Notes under the pieces: generated by a model | The model's database searches: none | The model's input: only the letters and a program-made list of their open reading frames with translations | What the model was told of the DNA's origin: nothing | Translations under genes and position numbers: made by a program | In this document: positions 55,510-63,869 of the stretch, piece by piece | How positions within the stretch are numbered: the stretch's first letter is position 1 | Layout of the letters: each line of letters begins with the position of its first letter | From: JBCDGZ01 sp038750655 | GTDB lineage: Bacteria; Bacteroidota; Bacteroidia; Chitinophagales; Saprospiraceae | Reading direction: 5' to 3' | NCBI GenBank assembly: GCA_038750655.1 | Contig: JBCDGZ010000009.1 | Coordinates: 22,078-86,077, forward strand | DNA: 64,000 nt

Positions 55510-58389
55510 TTACTGTTTGATGACCTTCGCGGCGATCCGTTGCTTACCAATATTTATATGAAGGAAATAAAGCCCGCTGCTGTAGCGGCTGAGGTCGAGT
55601 CGCTGCGCTCCTCCGGTGAAGGCTTGCTGAAGCAGCAGCCGGCCGGTGGCATCGAGCAGTTGTAGCTGCCCGGTGCTGGTGGGAGTGCTTTGCAGGTGGA
55701 GCCAGTTGGTGGTAGGATTCGGGAAAATATGCAGCTCGCCACCCTTTGCTAATTCAAAGGTGGAGACTAACTCGCTGACCAAGATATTTTGTGTGGTATT
55801 GGTGACGATTGGCGGATTGAGGTCGAAGTAAATACTGGCGGTGTTGTGTACGGGCGTCTGTTCGGGCAGGCCCTCGAAGGGACGAATCGCAAAGCTGACA
55901 TAGCCCTGGCTACCTTCCAGATCAGAGGTGCTGTCGGGCAGAAAGATATTGTCAAACTGAAAGATCAAATGGCGATCATCCTCAAAGATCGTCTGCAATT
56001 GCTCGGGGTGGCTAGTACCCAGCAATTCGAAGGTACTGGGATCAAGCAGCTCATCGAGTGTATCGCGAATCAAGACATCAAAGGCTACATCGTTGCCCGT
56101 ATTCTGAAAGCGGATGGTGTAGAGCAGGGTTTCCTCAAAAAGCGTATAATTATTCTCCCGTTGTGGATTGACCAGTTTATCGTTGGGATCGTAGGAACAG
56201 CGGATTTCGGGGGTGTAGACGAAGGGAGGACTCTGGTAGCTTCCGTTGTCATCCCGAAAAGAGGTGTAGGCTTCAAAACGCAGTTGATCGCCAAGGCCAA
56301 TTTGCGGAGGGCCAGGGATGCCAACGTAGGCAGTTTGGGAGAAAGAAAAGCCCGGAAATAAGTTGGTGAATTTCCAGCCGTATACATGGGCTCCTACAGT
56401 GGTATCAGGATTTTGTAAAAAGTCAATAGAATCGATTCCAGGGTCGGTCTCCAACCAGAGGATGCCCGATGGCAGGAATGTCGTTCCGGTATTTTTAAAA
56501 TAGAGATCGAAGGGAACCGAGGTATTACAACGAGTGCGCGCGGAGCTGATGCTGCTGATCCCTTCCGATTTTTCAACTGTTGGCCGAAGACCAAAGTAAA
56601 AGGTATCAATTGTGGTTGCCCCAGCCAAATCAATCTGAAAAGCGTAGGACAGCGAATCCGTCGTTAGTTGCCAATCTGGCAGGGCCGCTATATCCAATTC
56701 CATTCGATAATCTCCTTCTAACAAATAAAGAACGCCCCCATCATCAGCATCCGAAAAATGGACCGTTTCCGAAGGAGAAAGTCGTATTCTACCATTTGGA
56801 TAAATCTGCTCTGTGCCGTCAAATTGCTTATTCTCATTGTCGTCTCGAAAGATGAAAAAATAAACAGGACTAAAACCTGTACACCCGGCCAATACTTCCT
56901 CCCGAGAGCCACATCCAGTGGCGTTCCCATCGATGGTATATTGACCATTATCCGTTATATATTGACACAGAAAACGGGTATTACAAACGGAGAGCATAGG
57001 ATTGTTGGTAATCGTTACAGCGATAACATCGGCAGGATTTAATTGATCCAATTCCACCAGGCGCTCCAACAATGGATTATTTTCAATATTAATAAATCGG
57101 ACAGCGGCTAAATTACCAAGTCCATTCAAATTTTGCAGAGCAGCATTATTCACAATTTGCATCCGAGAATCTATGGATACTAGCCCCGACAAACTTCGTA
57201 AGTCTGTAAGTTGAGGACAATTTCGTATGTTCAGATTACCCACTTCTCGTAAATTTTCTAAACCCTCAAGAGAAGTGATATTTTCCCCGTCGATCAACAA
57301 TTCGACAGTCACGGATTCGAGTTGCTTTAAAGCGCTGATCGAAGTTAAGTTCCCGTTTTCAATTAAGCCCAAATTTCCGCCTATTGTCCTCAAGGCCTCC
57401 AGTCCTTTCAGTGAATTCAGTTGAAAATTGTGCATAATTCCTAGCAAACTACTAATCGTCTGCAAACTATCCAGCCCCGATAAATCCTGTAACACTGGAT
57501 TCTCCGTGATGATCAAATTCCGCAGTGTTCGGGTGTGATGCAAGCGAGGAAGATGACGCAGGCTATCATTTGCACTAATCGTCAAAGAACCTATCCTTAG
57601 CGGGCTCTGCTCCAGGGCCGTCATATCCGTCAAGAGCGGACAATGAGTAATATATAATTCCTCATTGACACGTTCCAGGCTACTCAAGCCCTCCAAAGAA
57701 GTCAAGAGCGGAAGAAACGTTATGCTCAGGGTTTGTCTCACTGTTTTTAATTGCCGCAGCCCCGCCAGGCTGTTCAGTCGTGCATTACCGGTGATCGACA
57801 GGTCTGTCCCGACATAGGATAACAGCTCCAAGCCCGCCAGGCTTTCCAGCGAGTCATTGTCTATAATTTGAAAACTACCGAAGGCAGATTCCAGGTTGAC
57901 GAAGCCGGCAAGCGACTTTAGCCTTGGATTATGTTGTAATTCTATCTTATTTCCAATGCCTTGCAGTCCCTCCAATCCCTCTAGTGAAACCAGATTGCTA
58001 TCCGATTTAATTACCAGACCACCGGCAATCTCCGTCAATAGATTCAAGCCCAACAATGAGGACAGCGCATCATTGTCTTCCACCCTCATCTCAAACTCAA
58101 CAGTAGTCAGCTGCTCCAAGCCTGTAAAATCCTTCAAGGAATCCAGTCCCTCAACAGTGAAGTATCCCATCGTTTCCAGCTGATTCAAGCCTTGTAGATT
58201 GGTAATAGCGCCCGAGCGTTGCTCTTGCAGCGTTAAGCGCCCTGCAACTTTAGTGATACCGGGGTAATTGATGGAAAAACTGTCAATCTGTCCTTGAGTA
58301 CTTAGGGTGACATCTCCCCAGAAAGTAGTTTGTGCAGAGACGTTGAGAAAGGAAAAAAAGAATAATAAAATAAAGCAAACCGCTCGCAT
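55510..58389 (-). CDS. T9SS-secreted protein with receptor-L-domain-like repeats
   Basis: This 959-aa protein has a signal peptide (MRAVCFILLFFFSFLNVSAQ). Residues ~30-480 form about 18 repeats of the receptor L-domain/leucine-rich type, each roughly 22-24 aa with text such as SLEGLENLREVGNLNI and LTSLEGLSSLERVNEELYI. A Cys-flanked cap (CNTRFLCQYITDNGQYTIDG) closes them. The C-terminal half contains the same CSYDPNDKLVNPQRENNYTL region as the VCBS protein and a type A sorting domain (HIFPNPTTNWLHLQST to GKQRIAAKVIKQ). It is probably a surface adhesion or recognition protein. It begins 72 bp after the SPASM gene, with the 34-bp element in between. Confidence 0.85.
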   Translation of the reverse strand: MRAVCFILLFFFSFLNVSAQTTFWGDVTLSTQGQIDSFSINYPGITKVAGRLTLQEQRSGAITNLQGLNQLETMGYFTVEGLDSLKDFTGLEQLTTVEFEMRVEDNDALSSLLGLNLLTEIAGGLVIKSDSNLVSLEGLEGLQGIGNKIELQHNPRLKSLAGFVNLESAFGSFQIIDNDSLESLAGLELLSYVGTDLSITGNARLNSLAGLRQLKTVRQTLSITFLPLLTSLEGLSSLERVNEELYITHCPLLTDMTALEQSPLRIGSLTISANDSLRHLPRLHHTRTLRNLIITENPVLQDLSGLDSLQTISSLLGIMHNFQLNSLKGLEALRTIGGNLGLIENGNLTSISALKQLESVTVELLIDGENITSLEGLENLREVGNLNIRNCPQLTDLRSLSGLVSIDSRMQIVNNAALQNLNGLGNLAAVRFINIENNPLLERLVELDQLNPADVIAVTITNNPMLSVCNTRFLCQYITDNGQYTIDGNATGCGSREEVLAGCTGFSPVYFFIFRDDNENKQFDGTEQIYPNGRIRLSPSETVHFSDADDGGVLYLLEGDYRMELDIAALPDWQLTTDSLSYAFQIDLAGATTIDTFYFGLRPTVEKSEGISSISSARTRCNTSVPFDLYFKNTGTTFLPSGILWLETDPGIDSIDFLQNPDTTVGAHVYGWKFTNLFPGFSFSQTAYVGIPGPPQIGLGDQLRFEAYTSFRDDNGSYQSPPFVYTPEIRCSYDPNDKLVNPQRENNYTLFEETLLYTIRFQNTGNDVAFDVLIRDTLDELLDPSTFELLGTSHPEQLQTIFEDDRHLIFQFDNIFLPDSTSDLEGSQGYVSFAIRPFEGLPEQTPVHNTASIYFDLNPPIVTNTTQNILVSELVSTFELAKGGELHIFPNPTTNWLHLQSTPTSTGQLQLLDATGRLLLQQAFTGGAQRLDLSRYSSGLYFLHINIGKQRIAAKVIKQ

Positions 58390-58423
58390 AGCTTTGAAGT
58401 TGATTGATGGGATAATAATTCAC

Positions 58424-58457
58424 TACAAAAGACGGGGATTTTGGGGAATAATGCAAG
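58424..58457 (-). promoter_or_regulatory. 34-bp element, copy 1
   Basis: Same element as 55466-55499, here 35 bp upstream of the L-domain gene start and 4 bp past the SPASM stop. Confidence 0.55.
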
Positions 58458-58461
58458 GTAA

Positions 58462-59535
58462 TTAGCTGGGGTTTTCCATTCCATAATATTCCATGGCCTT
58501 CTGCTTGAGCGGGTTAGTATTCCATGCCGACCATTCGTTCGTATAGGGATTATAACCACACTTTAATGGCTTACTGTGAATGTCTTCAGGATTTTCCACA
58601 TAGGCGCGACAGTCCGTACAGATATATCGAAACTCACAGTCTTTACAGACATGGATTTTGTCTTTATGGATATTCCAGTATCGTTTAAAATCTGGATGAT
58701 GGAGGGCTGCTCCTAAGGTCGTATCTTTGATGTTTCCGTAAGACCTCGGCATGGAAGGACAATTTCGAATGTCTCCTTTGCTGTCGATGGATATTTTTTT
58801 ATTCAGGCAGGAATTGAACTGCGTGGATTCCGTCAAGGACTCCAAATTGACATGAAAATAGTGATGACTGATGACTCCACAGCTAATTTTGGGGTAAATA
58901 TGCTCCAGCAGAAAAATAAGATTACCAACTAGGTTTTCTCTATTGGTAAAATATCGGTTCTCCGGTGCACCGTAGGAAATGATACCGGAAACACGGGGGA
59001 AATCTTTGACAAATCCTTTGAGTTCTTCCTGACTTAAGGTGTCATTATAGGGCATGAGTATTTCGCAGGAAGAGATGCGAGATTGTTTTAACTGTTGGAC
59101 AATCTTGCTCAGCCACGCAAGCGATCTGGGGGTTCCAAAACACCGGATTTGCAGGTATTTGCACCCCAAATCCGAAAGTTCCTGGAAAAGGGCTTCCACA
59201 GGATAGCGCGAATAGTCATCGAAATCGACAATGGCGTTGGAGATATGACCAGGAAACTCCCATGTCCTATTGATTGCAGGAAAATTCAGGGCGCTTTCCT
59301 TCCAAAAAATGTACTCTTGTTGCTCTAAAAACCCCAGGTATTCCTCGATGTGGTGATGTTCTTCTTGCTCAAAATGACTTTTAATGTCTTCTAGCGTTTG
59401 TCCAATGAAATGATCAAGGATGTAATACAGCGCGTTAGGAATCAATTCGAATTGATTTCTTTGCAGATCACAGATTATACTCCGGTTGGCCCCTTTAACC
59501 GGCACACAGTTGGCAAATAGTTGAAGTTTAGACAT
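58462..59535 (-). CDS. SPASM-domain peptide-maturation protein (grasp-with-spasm type), no radical-SAM motif
   Basis: This 357-aa protein has the SPASM-like C-terminal cysteine set: C243, C259, then C297, C300, C306, C309 in VCKDCEFRYICTDC, and C326, enough for two auxiliary Fe-S clusters. The middle region is a barrel-like stretch, but the CxxxCxxC cluster that defines radical SAM enzymes is absent. At the equivalent place one reads AIVDFDDYSRYPVEALFQ. The design, together with the partner ATP-grasp gene, fits the grasp-with-spasm family. Its role is probably in binding or maturing the precursor rather than radical chemistry. It is 3 bp from the 72-aa gene and so in the same transcript. Confidence 0.85.
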   Translation of the reverse strand: MSKLQLFANCVPVKGANRSIICDLQRNQFELIPNALYYILDHFIGQTLEDIKSHFEQEEHHHIEEYLGFLEQQEYIFWKESALNFPAINRTWEFPGHISNAIVDFDDYSRYPVEALFQELSDLGCKYLQIRCFGTPRSLAWLSKIVQQLKQSRISSCEILMPYNDTLSQEELKGFVKDFPRVSGIISYGAPENRYFTNRENLVGNLIFLLEHIYPKISCGVISHHYFHVNLESLTESTQFNSCLNKKISIDSKGDIRNCPSMPRSYGNIKDTTLGAALHHPDFKRYWNIHKDKIHVCKDCEFRYICTDCRAYVENPEDIHSKPLKCGYNPYTNEWSAWNTNPLKQKAMEYYGMENPS

Positions 59536-59538
59536 GCT

Positions 59539-59757
59539 TTAATAATTGAAACATCTGGAGATGGGCTTAGGACTATTGGAGAGCTTGATAAAATTGGCTT
59601 GGTAGTCCGCCACCTCAATCTTACATCCCAAGTTAAATACTTTATTTTCAGTGGATTCCCAGTGGGGTAATTTGGCCTGAAAAATCGGAAAAGGAAGCGC
59701 CGCCTGTTGATCCGCAGGCAGTTGCGTGATAAAATCTTGAATCGTTTGTTCTTTCAT
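59539..59757 (-). CDS. 72-aa unknown protein between the two maturases
   Basis: It is spaced 2 bp from the ATP-grasp gene and 3 bp from the SPASM gene, so it is almost certainly translated from the same mRNA. The sequence (MKEQTIQDFITQLPADQQAA, then LPFPIFQAKLPHW, ending SRCFNY) has no family I recognise, no signal peptide and only two Cys. It could be an extra substrate peptide, a recognition-element-like binding protein or an escort for the maturases. The lack of Ser/Thr/Asp/Glu clusters argues against a second graspetide precursor. Confidence 0.7.
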   Translation of the reverse strand: MKEQTIQDFITQLPADQQAALPFPIFQAKLPHWESTENKVFNLGCKIEVADYQANFIKLSNSPKPISRCFNY

Positions 59758-59759
59758 AG

Positions 59760-60722
59760 CTATTGAATTAAGAATTCAGCAATTTTTTTATCGAGTTGAT
59801 AGTTGCAGGGAAATCCGACCATGCCATACTGCCCAACGGGATTAACCTCTAGAAAAACATAGTCATCCTCTGGGGTGACAATCATATCAATGGACCCACA
59901 ATTGAGCTTGACTTCTTTTGTAAATCGCTTTAATTTCTCTGTAAGACCAGCAGGCAGTTCGACGGGGACGTTTCTGTTGGGTTTTTGATAATTATAATTT
60001 CTGAAATCCACTGCGGTTTGGGCATCGGTTTGAGAGAAGATAGCCATCGGGTAAAAGTCATCAAAGAGAAAAAAGATCCTAAGTTCGACAAACTTCTTGA
60101 TCTTATGTTGAAACAGCGATGGTAGGAAGGCATCGGGTGCATTAGCCACCAAGGATGCTGTAATTTCCTCTGTCATGGTGATGTATAGCCTCCGCTTGAA
60201 CTTTAGGTCAAAAACTTCGCCGAGCGGTTTATTGATCAGTGCGGTTGGTCTAGCATGTAGTGTTCTCAATTGTTCCTTTCTGGTGAATAAATACGAAGGA
60301 GGGATACTCAATCCACATTGCCTGGCGATAAATAGGCATTGCAGTTTATTTACTTTTCGGCTTAAAAAGTTACTGATATGGGGCTTTAAGGAGAGTAGAT
60401 AGTGGATAAAATCAGTTAGCACATGGATTTCATCTTTAGTCGCCATGTCAAGACCCTCTATTGTATCTGCCAAGCGGGAGTATTCAAGCTCCAACTTTAA
60501 TCGACCTCTTCTGTACCAAACGGAAGTAATTTGGGCATAGCTGATTTTTTGCTCATTACAATGCAGCTCGAAATTGGCAGCGCCATCTTCTTCGATTGAT
60601 AAAGCGCGAATCGCTACTTGATGATCAGGATGAATCCTGATAAACTCAGCATTATAAAACAGTAGCCAATCGATTACATCGTTGGTGCTGTTGTCGTTTT
60701 CATCACTAATTATGAGAATCAT
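59760..60722 (-). CDS. ATP-grasp peptide ligase (grasp-with-spasm type)
   Basis: This 320-aa protein shows the ATP-grasp order: an N-terminal domain (MILIISDENDNSTNDVIDWL), the nucleotide-binding Lys region NKPLGEVFDLKFKRRLY, KKFVELRIFFLFDDFYP, and the metal-binding end CGSIDMIVTPEDDYVFLEVN followed by PVGQYGMVGFPCNY. The text EVNPVGQYGM is highly typical of the GRASP half of grasp-with-spasm pairs. Such ligases link Ser/Thr or Lys side chains to Asp/Glu in microviridin-like graspetides. It overlaps the upstream OmpA-domain gene by 17 bp, a sign of coupled translation. Confidence 0.9.
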   Translation of the reverse strand: MILIISDENDNSTNDVIDWLLFYNAEFIRIHPDHQVAIRALSIEEDGAANFELHCNEQKISYAQITSVWYRRGRLKLELEYSRLADTIEGLDMATKDEIHVLTDFIHYLLSLKPHISNFLSRKVNKLQCLFIARQCGLSIPPSYLFTRKEQLRTLHARPTALINKPLGEVFDLKFKRRLYITMTEEITASLVANAPDAFLPSLFQHKIKKFVELRIFFLFDDFYPMAIFSQTDAQTAVDFRNYNYQKPNRNVPVELPAGLTEKLKRFTKEVKLNCGSIDMIVTPEDDYVFLEVNPVGQYGMVGFPCNYQLDKKIAEFLIQ

Positions 60723-63159
60723 TGCTGAGTTGTTTTTTTGAAATTTTCCCCTTAGCGTCTTTTATCAGCAGATTGTAATCGCCTGGCGGTAACAACAGTG
60801 GCTTGGGGTCCTTATCCGATTGAAGTTCGATAACATCCACTGGTATGGCGGCATGCAAAGGCTCATTTTTGGGGAAAGCCATCACAATACAGGGGTAGCT
60901 GATATTGGGGGAAAGCTTGGGCTTTTGTTGGTTTCGGTCGCGGTCATTTACTTGCCAGGAGGAACGTCCATTTGAAAAAGTGGGATAGGGATGAATGACT
61001 TGCAAATCAACCATTTGTTGCAAGGAATCTTTCGCAAACGGGTTGGCTTCCCGTAGAATAAGTGCTTGCTTCTGGTCATCTAATAATACGGAGGAATGCG
61101 TAAGGATTTGAGCCAGCCCAGGCTTACTGTAAGTAACTTGTTGTATGGTAAAGGGGTCAATCGCTGAGAATTGTTTTAACCATATGGCCATAGGTTTCCA
61201 CAGCCCAACTGCTTTTTCTTTCAGATGCCCCCCTCCACAAAAGACAATCGTTTTTCCTTCGATGGTTTTCAATTGTTTTTCAATATTGAAGGCTTGTGCC
61301 AAATCGCGAGCCGACATTTCAATTTGCATCTCATCAATAGAATGCTTTCTGCCCTGCGGGTCCAACATATAATACTCAGAGGTGTCCGTATCAATGGTAT
61401 GGCCAAATTGCTGATACAGATAGCGCTTTGCTTTCTGGACATCTCGCAGGTCAGGTTCGTAAGCAAAGAAATGATAGCCAATTTTTTTGCCTTTCCTGAA
61501 TACATCTCCATAGACTGGATCGCGGAGGTAATACCCCAATTCAACAGAAGGATAAGGCAGGTCTTTTAGTTGATCAAACTTGCTTTTATTCAAGGCTTCA
61601 CAGAAGATATTACGATACCCAATTGCAAATAATTCATCCAGCAGTTGAGCTAAGAAATAGCGATGCTGGGCATACAGATGCGCTTCATTAATAATGATCA
61701 GCTGCTCCGTCACAGCTTTGTTTACAATAAAATCAATCGGATCGGCGAAGGCCGCTTTACGATGACTTTGGGCCCTTTCTAGTAAAGGCTGAAAAAAAGT
61801 AGCATCAAAGTCCTCAGAAAAGGCGACATCCTGTAGCATGGCCTTTTGGTGTTCGCCAATAAAATTCAGCGCCTCTGGGGTCATAATGTCATTGGAGGGC
61901 GCATAAATATCCAGTGTTTTCAAAGTCTTCGAAGGGTCACGGGAAGCTTGGAAATAATCAAGATCAACGACCAAGTTAACTCGGCGGTTGACCGCACGCC
62001 CAGCTGGGCTTTGGTTGGAAGCAATGGGTTGGGATTCCCCGTGTGCATGAGTGGTAAGCCAGTCTGATGGGATGCCTTTGGACAGCAACAATTGTTGGAC
62101 ACTTTCTGCCCTTTGCTGTGATAGTGTTAGATTATCCTCATGATTTCCGATGTTGTCCGTATGGCCGTGGATATGAATGCGAAAGCTTTGATCAAGCAAT
62201 AAAAGAGAATCTATAAATTGATGAAGCTCAATTAGTTTTTCCGGAATAAGGCTACTTTCGTTAGACCTGAACAGTACATCCTGTACCGTAAATTCTATTT
62301 TTCGTTCTGGAAATAATGCCTTTTTTTCCGCATCAAAAAGCTTTCGGATAAGCACTCTGTCGAGATAATAATGAGCACTCCGCTCTTCGGGGATTTGTTT
62401 ACCTTGATAGCTGTGGACCTTCCGTGCTTCCTCTGGCAAACTCACCTCTGTTTGATCAGTTGGGAAGAAATTCCCTATTAGAAAAAATTTGGCCTGATTA
62501 GGCGATCTGAAGTAGCCTGAAATTCGCTCCCACTGCCCATCAGGGCTTATCATTTTTTGGTGATTAAAATCGGGAGTCATCTGTTGAAAGGAAGTCCTTC
62601 TTTTGGGGTTAAATTCAAAATCCAACTGATGGTCCAATAGTCGTAAGCCCAGATTATTGCAAGCGATCAGGCGATCGACGTGAGAGATGTCATTTTTGGC
62701 CTTATTGCCGTAGGGGATAAATTCCTTATTATTTTCAAATCGGACTTTTCTTTTCACCCAAATTTCGAAGTAATACAATTCATCTTTTGTCAGCGGTTCC
62801 TTCAGGCTACCTTGAAGAAAGGAGAGGTAATCGTAAGTTCTGCCGTAGGGGTCATCAGCGGCAGGATCATAGATGGTCAGTCCGACAAGCGAATTAGAGG
62901 CATTTGTATGTTCAGCACCGGGAGGATGATCCTCTAGCCGAACAATATCTGGCATGATGGCAAAAGGAGAACTCCAGGATTTGAGCTTATGATTAAAGTT
63001 GTATTCCCGATCAAGCCGACTAGAGTATCTATCGAGTGGCAGGGGCACGGATGTGGACTCGAAGTCTGGATTGAGAACGAGGTTGTCTGCTTGCGAATGA
63101 AGGGATGCGGGGGTCAAAAGCCAACAGATCAGAAGGCAGCAAGAAAAGACATACTTCAT
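60706..63159 (-). CDS. OmpA-domain protein fused to a Tiki/ChaN/erythromycin-esterase-like domain
   Basis: This 817-aa protein has a signal peptide (CCLLICWLLTPASLHSQ). Residues ~25-280 resemble a jelly-roll N-terminal domain (NLVLNPDFESTSVPLPLDRY). An OmpA/MotB peptidoglycan-binding domain follows at about 285-405 (IHIHGHTDNIGNHEDNLTLS, then RAVNRRVNLVVDLD). From about 480, INEAHLYAQHRYFLAQLLDE and NIFCEAL recall the E..H / E signature of erythromycin-esterase, ChaN and Tiki enzymes, with GGGHLKEKAVGLWKPM near 643. Those families include metal-dependent hydrolases. Location is periplasmic, tethered to the wall. It is in the peptide-maturation operon, before the ATP-grasp gene, so it may process, export or protect against the product. 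This is inference. Confidence 0.7.
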   Translation of the reverse strand: MKYVFSCCLLICWLLTPASLHSQADNLVLNPDFESTSVPLPLDRYSSRLDREYNFNHKLKSWSSPFAIMPDIVRLEDHPPGAEHTNASNSLVGLTIYDPAADDPYGRTYDYLSFLQGSLKEPLTKDELYYFEIWVKRKVRFENNKEFIPYGNKAKNDISHVDRLIACNNLGLRLLDHQLDFEFNPKRRTSFQQMTPDFNHQKMISPDGQWERISGYFRSPNQAKFFLIGNFFPTDQTEVSLPEEARKVHSYQGKQIPEERSAHYYLDRVLIRKLFDAEKKALFPERKIEFTVQDVLFRSNESSLIPEKLIELHQFIDSLLLLDQSFRIHIHGHTDNIGNHEDNLTLSQQRAESVQQLLLSKGIPSDWLTTHAHGESQPIASNQSPAGRAVNRRVNLVVDLDYFQASRDPSKTLKTLDIYAPSNDIMTPEALNFIGEHQKAMLQDVAFSEDFDATFFQPLLERAQSHRKAAFADPIDFIVNKAVTEQLIIINEAHLYAQHRYFLAQLLDELFAIGYRNIFCEALNKSKFDQLKDLPYPSVELGYYLRDPVYGDVFRKGKKIGYHFFAYEPDLRDVQKAKRYLYQQFGHTIDTDTSEYYMLDPQGRKHSIDEMQIEMSARDLAQAFNIEKQLKTIEGKTIVFCGGGHLKEKAVGLWKPMAIWLKQFSAIDPFTIQQVTYSKPGLAQILTHSSVLLDDQKQALILREANPFAKDSLQQMVDLQVIHPYPTFSNGRSSWQVNDRDRNQQKPKLSPNISYPCIVMAFPKNEPLHAAIPVDVIELQSDKDPKPLLLPPGDYNLLIKDAKGKISKKQLSNDSHN

Positions 63160-63185
63160 TCTAAGCGCATTTTATTGATGTGGCA

Positions 63186-63217
63186 GCAACAGTTCAGTAG
63201 CATTGCTGAACTGTTGC
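63186..63217 (-). promoter_or_regulatory. Strong stem-loop between precursor and maturation genes
   Basis: Perfect 12-bp stem (GCAACAGTTCAG at 63186-63197, CTGAACTGTTGC at 63206-63217) with an 8-base loop, 17 bases after the precursor stop codon. No T-run follows, so it is probably a stabilising or partly terminating element. Confidence 0.65.
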
Positions 63218-63233
63218 CTAAGTTACTAAAATT

Positions 63234-63440
63234 CTACCACCTTACGTCATCCCAACTGGCACCGCTGATCGGTCCAGTAGAGTCCGTATAACTTCCATCG
63301 GAAAGGGTACGTTCGGCAGTATCAGTTCCCCAACTGGCACGAGACATGGTGTGACGTCCACCGCAAACGGTGGCAAGTTCAGCGATGACACTCTCCTCGA
63401 ATTGCTCAAATTTGGAGTTGCTCAATTTTTCAAATTTCAT
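63234..63440 (-). CDS. Graspetide-type precursor peptide
   Basis: This 68-aa peptide has a leader of about 28 residues (MKFEKLSNSKFEQFEESVIA then ELATVCGG) with a double-Gly end, as in Bacteroidetes natural-product precursors processed by export peptidases. The core (residues 29-68) is rich in Ser/Thr and Asp/Glu, the side chains joined by ATP-grasp ligases. Two similar blocks, SRASWGTD (33-40) and SGASWDDV (59-66), flank the middle part. It is upstream of the OmpA-domain gene and the two maturases. Which residues are linked cannot be told from sequence. Confidence 0.8.
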   Translation of the reverse strand: MKFEKLSNSKFEQFEESVIAELATVCGGRHTMSRASWGTDTAERTLSDGSYTDSTGPISGASWDDVRW

Positions 63441-63557
63441 ATTCTTTTGTGTTAATATTTTGTACCTACTCTATTGCAGCCAATGGCAGGGTTTTCAGCA
63501 TCCCCCTACGAAGTAACACTTCGATTCACAACGTTATTAACACAAACATAAATCAAC

Positions 63558-63869
63558 CTACTGCCAATTTCTGGCAGTCTGAAAAAAAAGTTCGAAAGAC
63601 TTTCCGGTGCCACCGTAAAGCTCTTTGGGGGTGCTATCTTTTAAGTAAAACCCAAACCGAAATTCTACATCGCACTCGTAGCAATAGCTCTGTCTGGCAA
63701 TACAATAATAGATAGGCGCTTCCATATCTTTCATCATCTCGATGAGACGGTGAACAGAGCGTTCCGAAATACCTAATCTTACAGCAAGCTTTTTGGGTGT
63801 ACCAGTGGATTTTAAACGAATGAGTTGATCTAGGCGCTCCACCATTTTGAGGGTAGCAAATAGTTTCAT
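63558..63869 (-). CDS. HTH transcriptional regulator of the peptide cluster
   Basis: This 103-aa protein carries an N-terminal winged HTH (VERLDQLIRLKSTGTPKKLA, then VRLGISERSVHRLIEMMKDM) of the HTH_11/DeoR-like class. A C-terminal part with PIYYCIARQSYCYECDVEF may bind a ligand or metal. Small regulators with this tail often stand next to Bacteroidetes peptide loci. It lies 117 bp upstream of the precursor gene in the same direction and probably controls it. Confidence 0.75.
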   Translation of the reverse strand: MKLFATLKMVERLDQLIRLKSTGTPKKLAVRLGISERSVHRLIEMMKDMEAPIYYCIARQSYCYECDVEFRFGFYLKDSTPKELYGGTGKSFELFFQTARNWQ

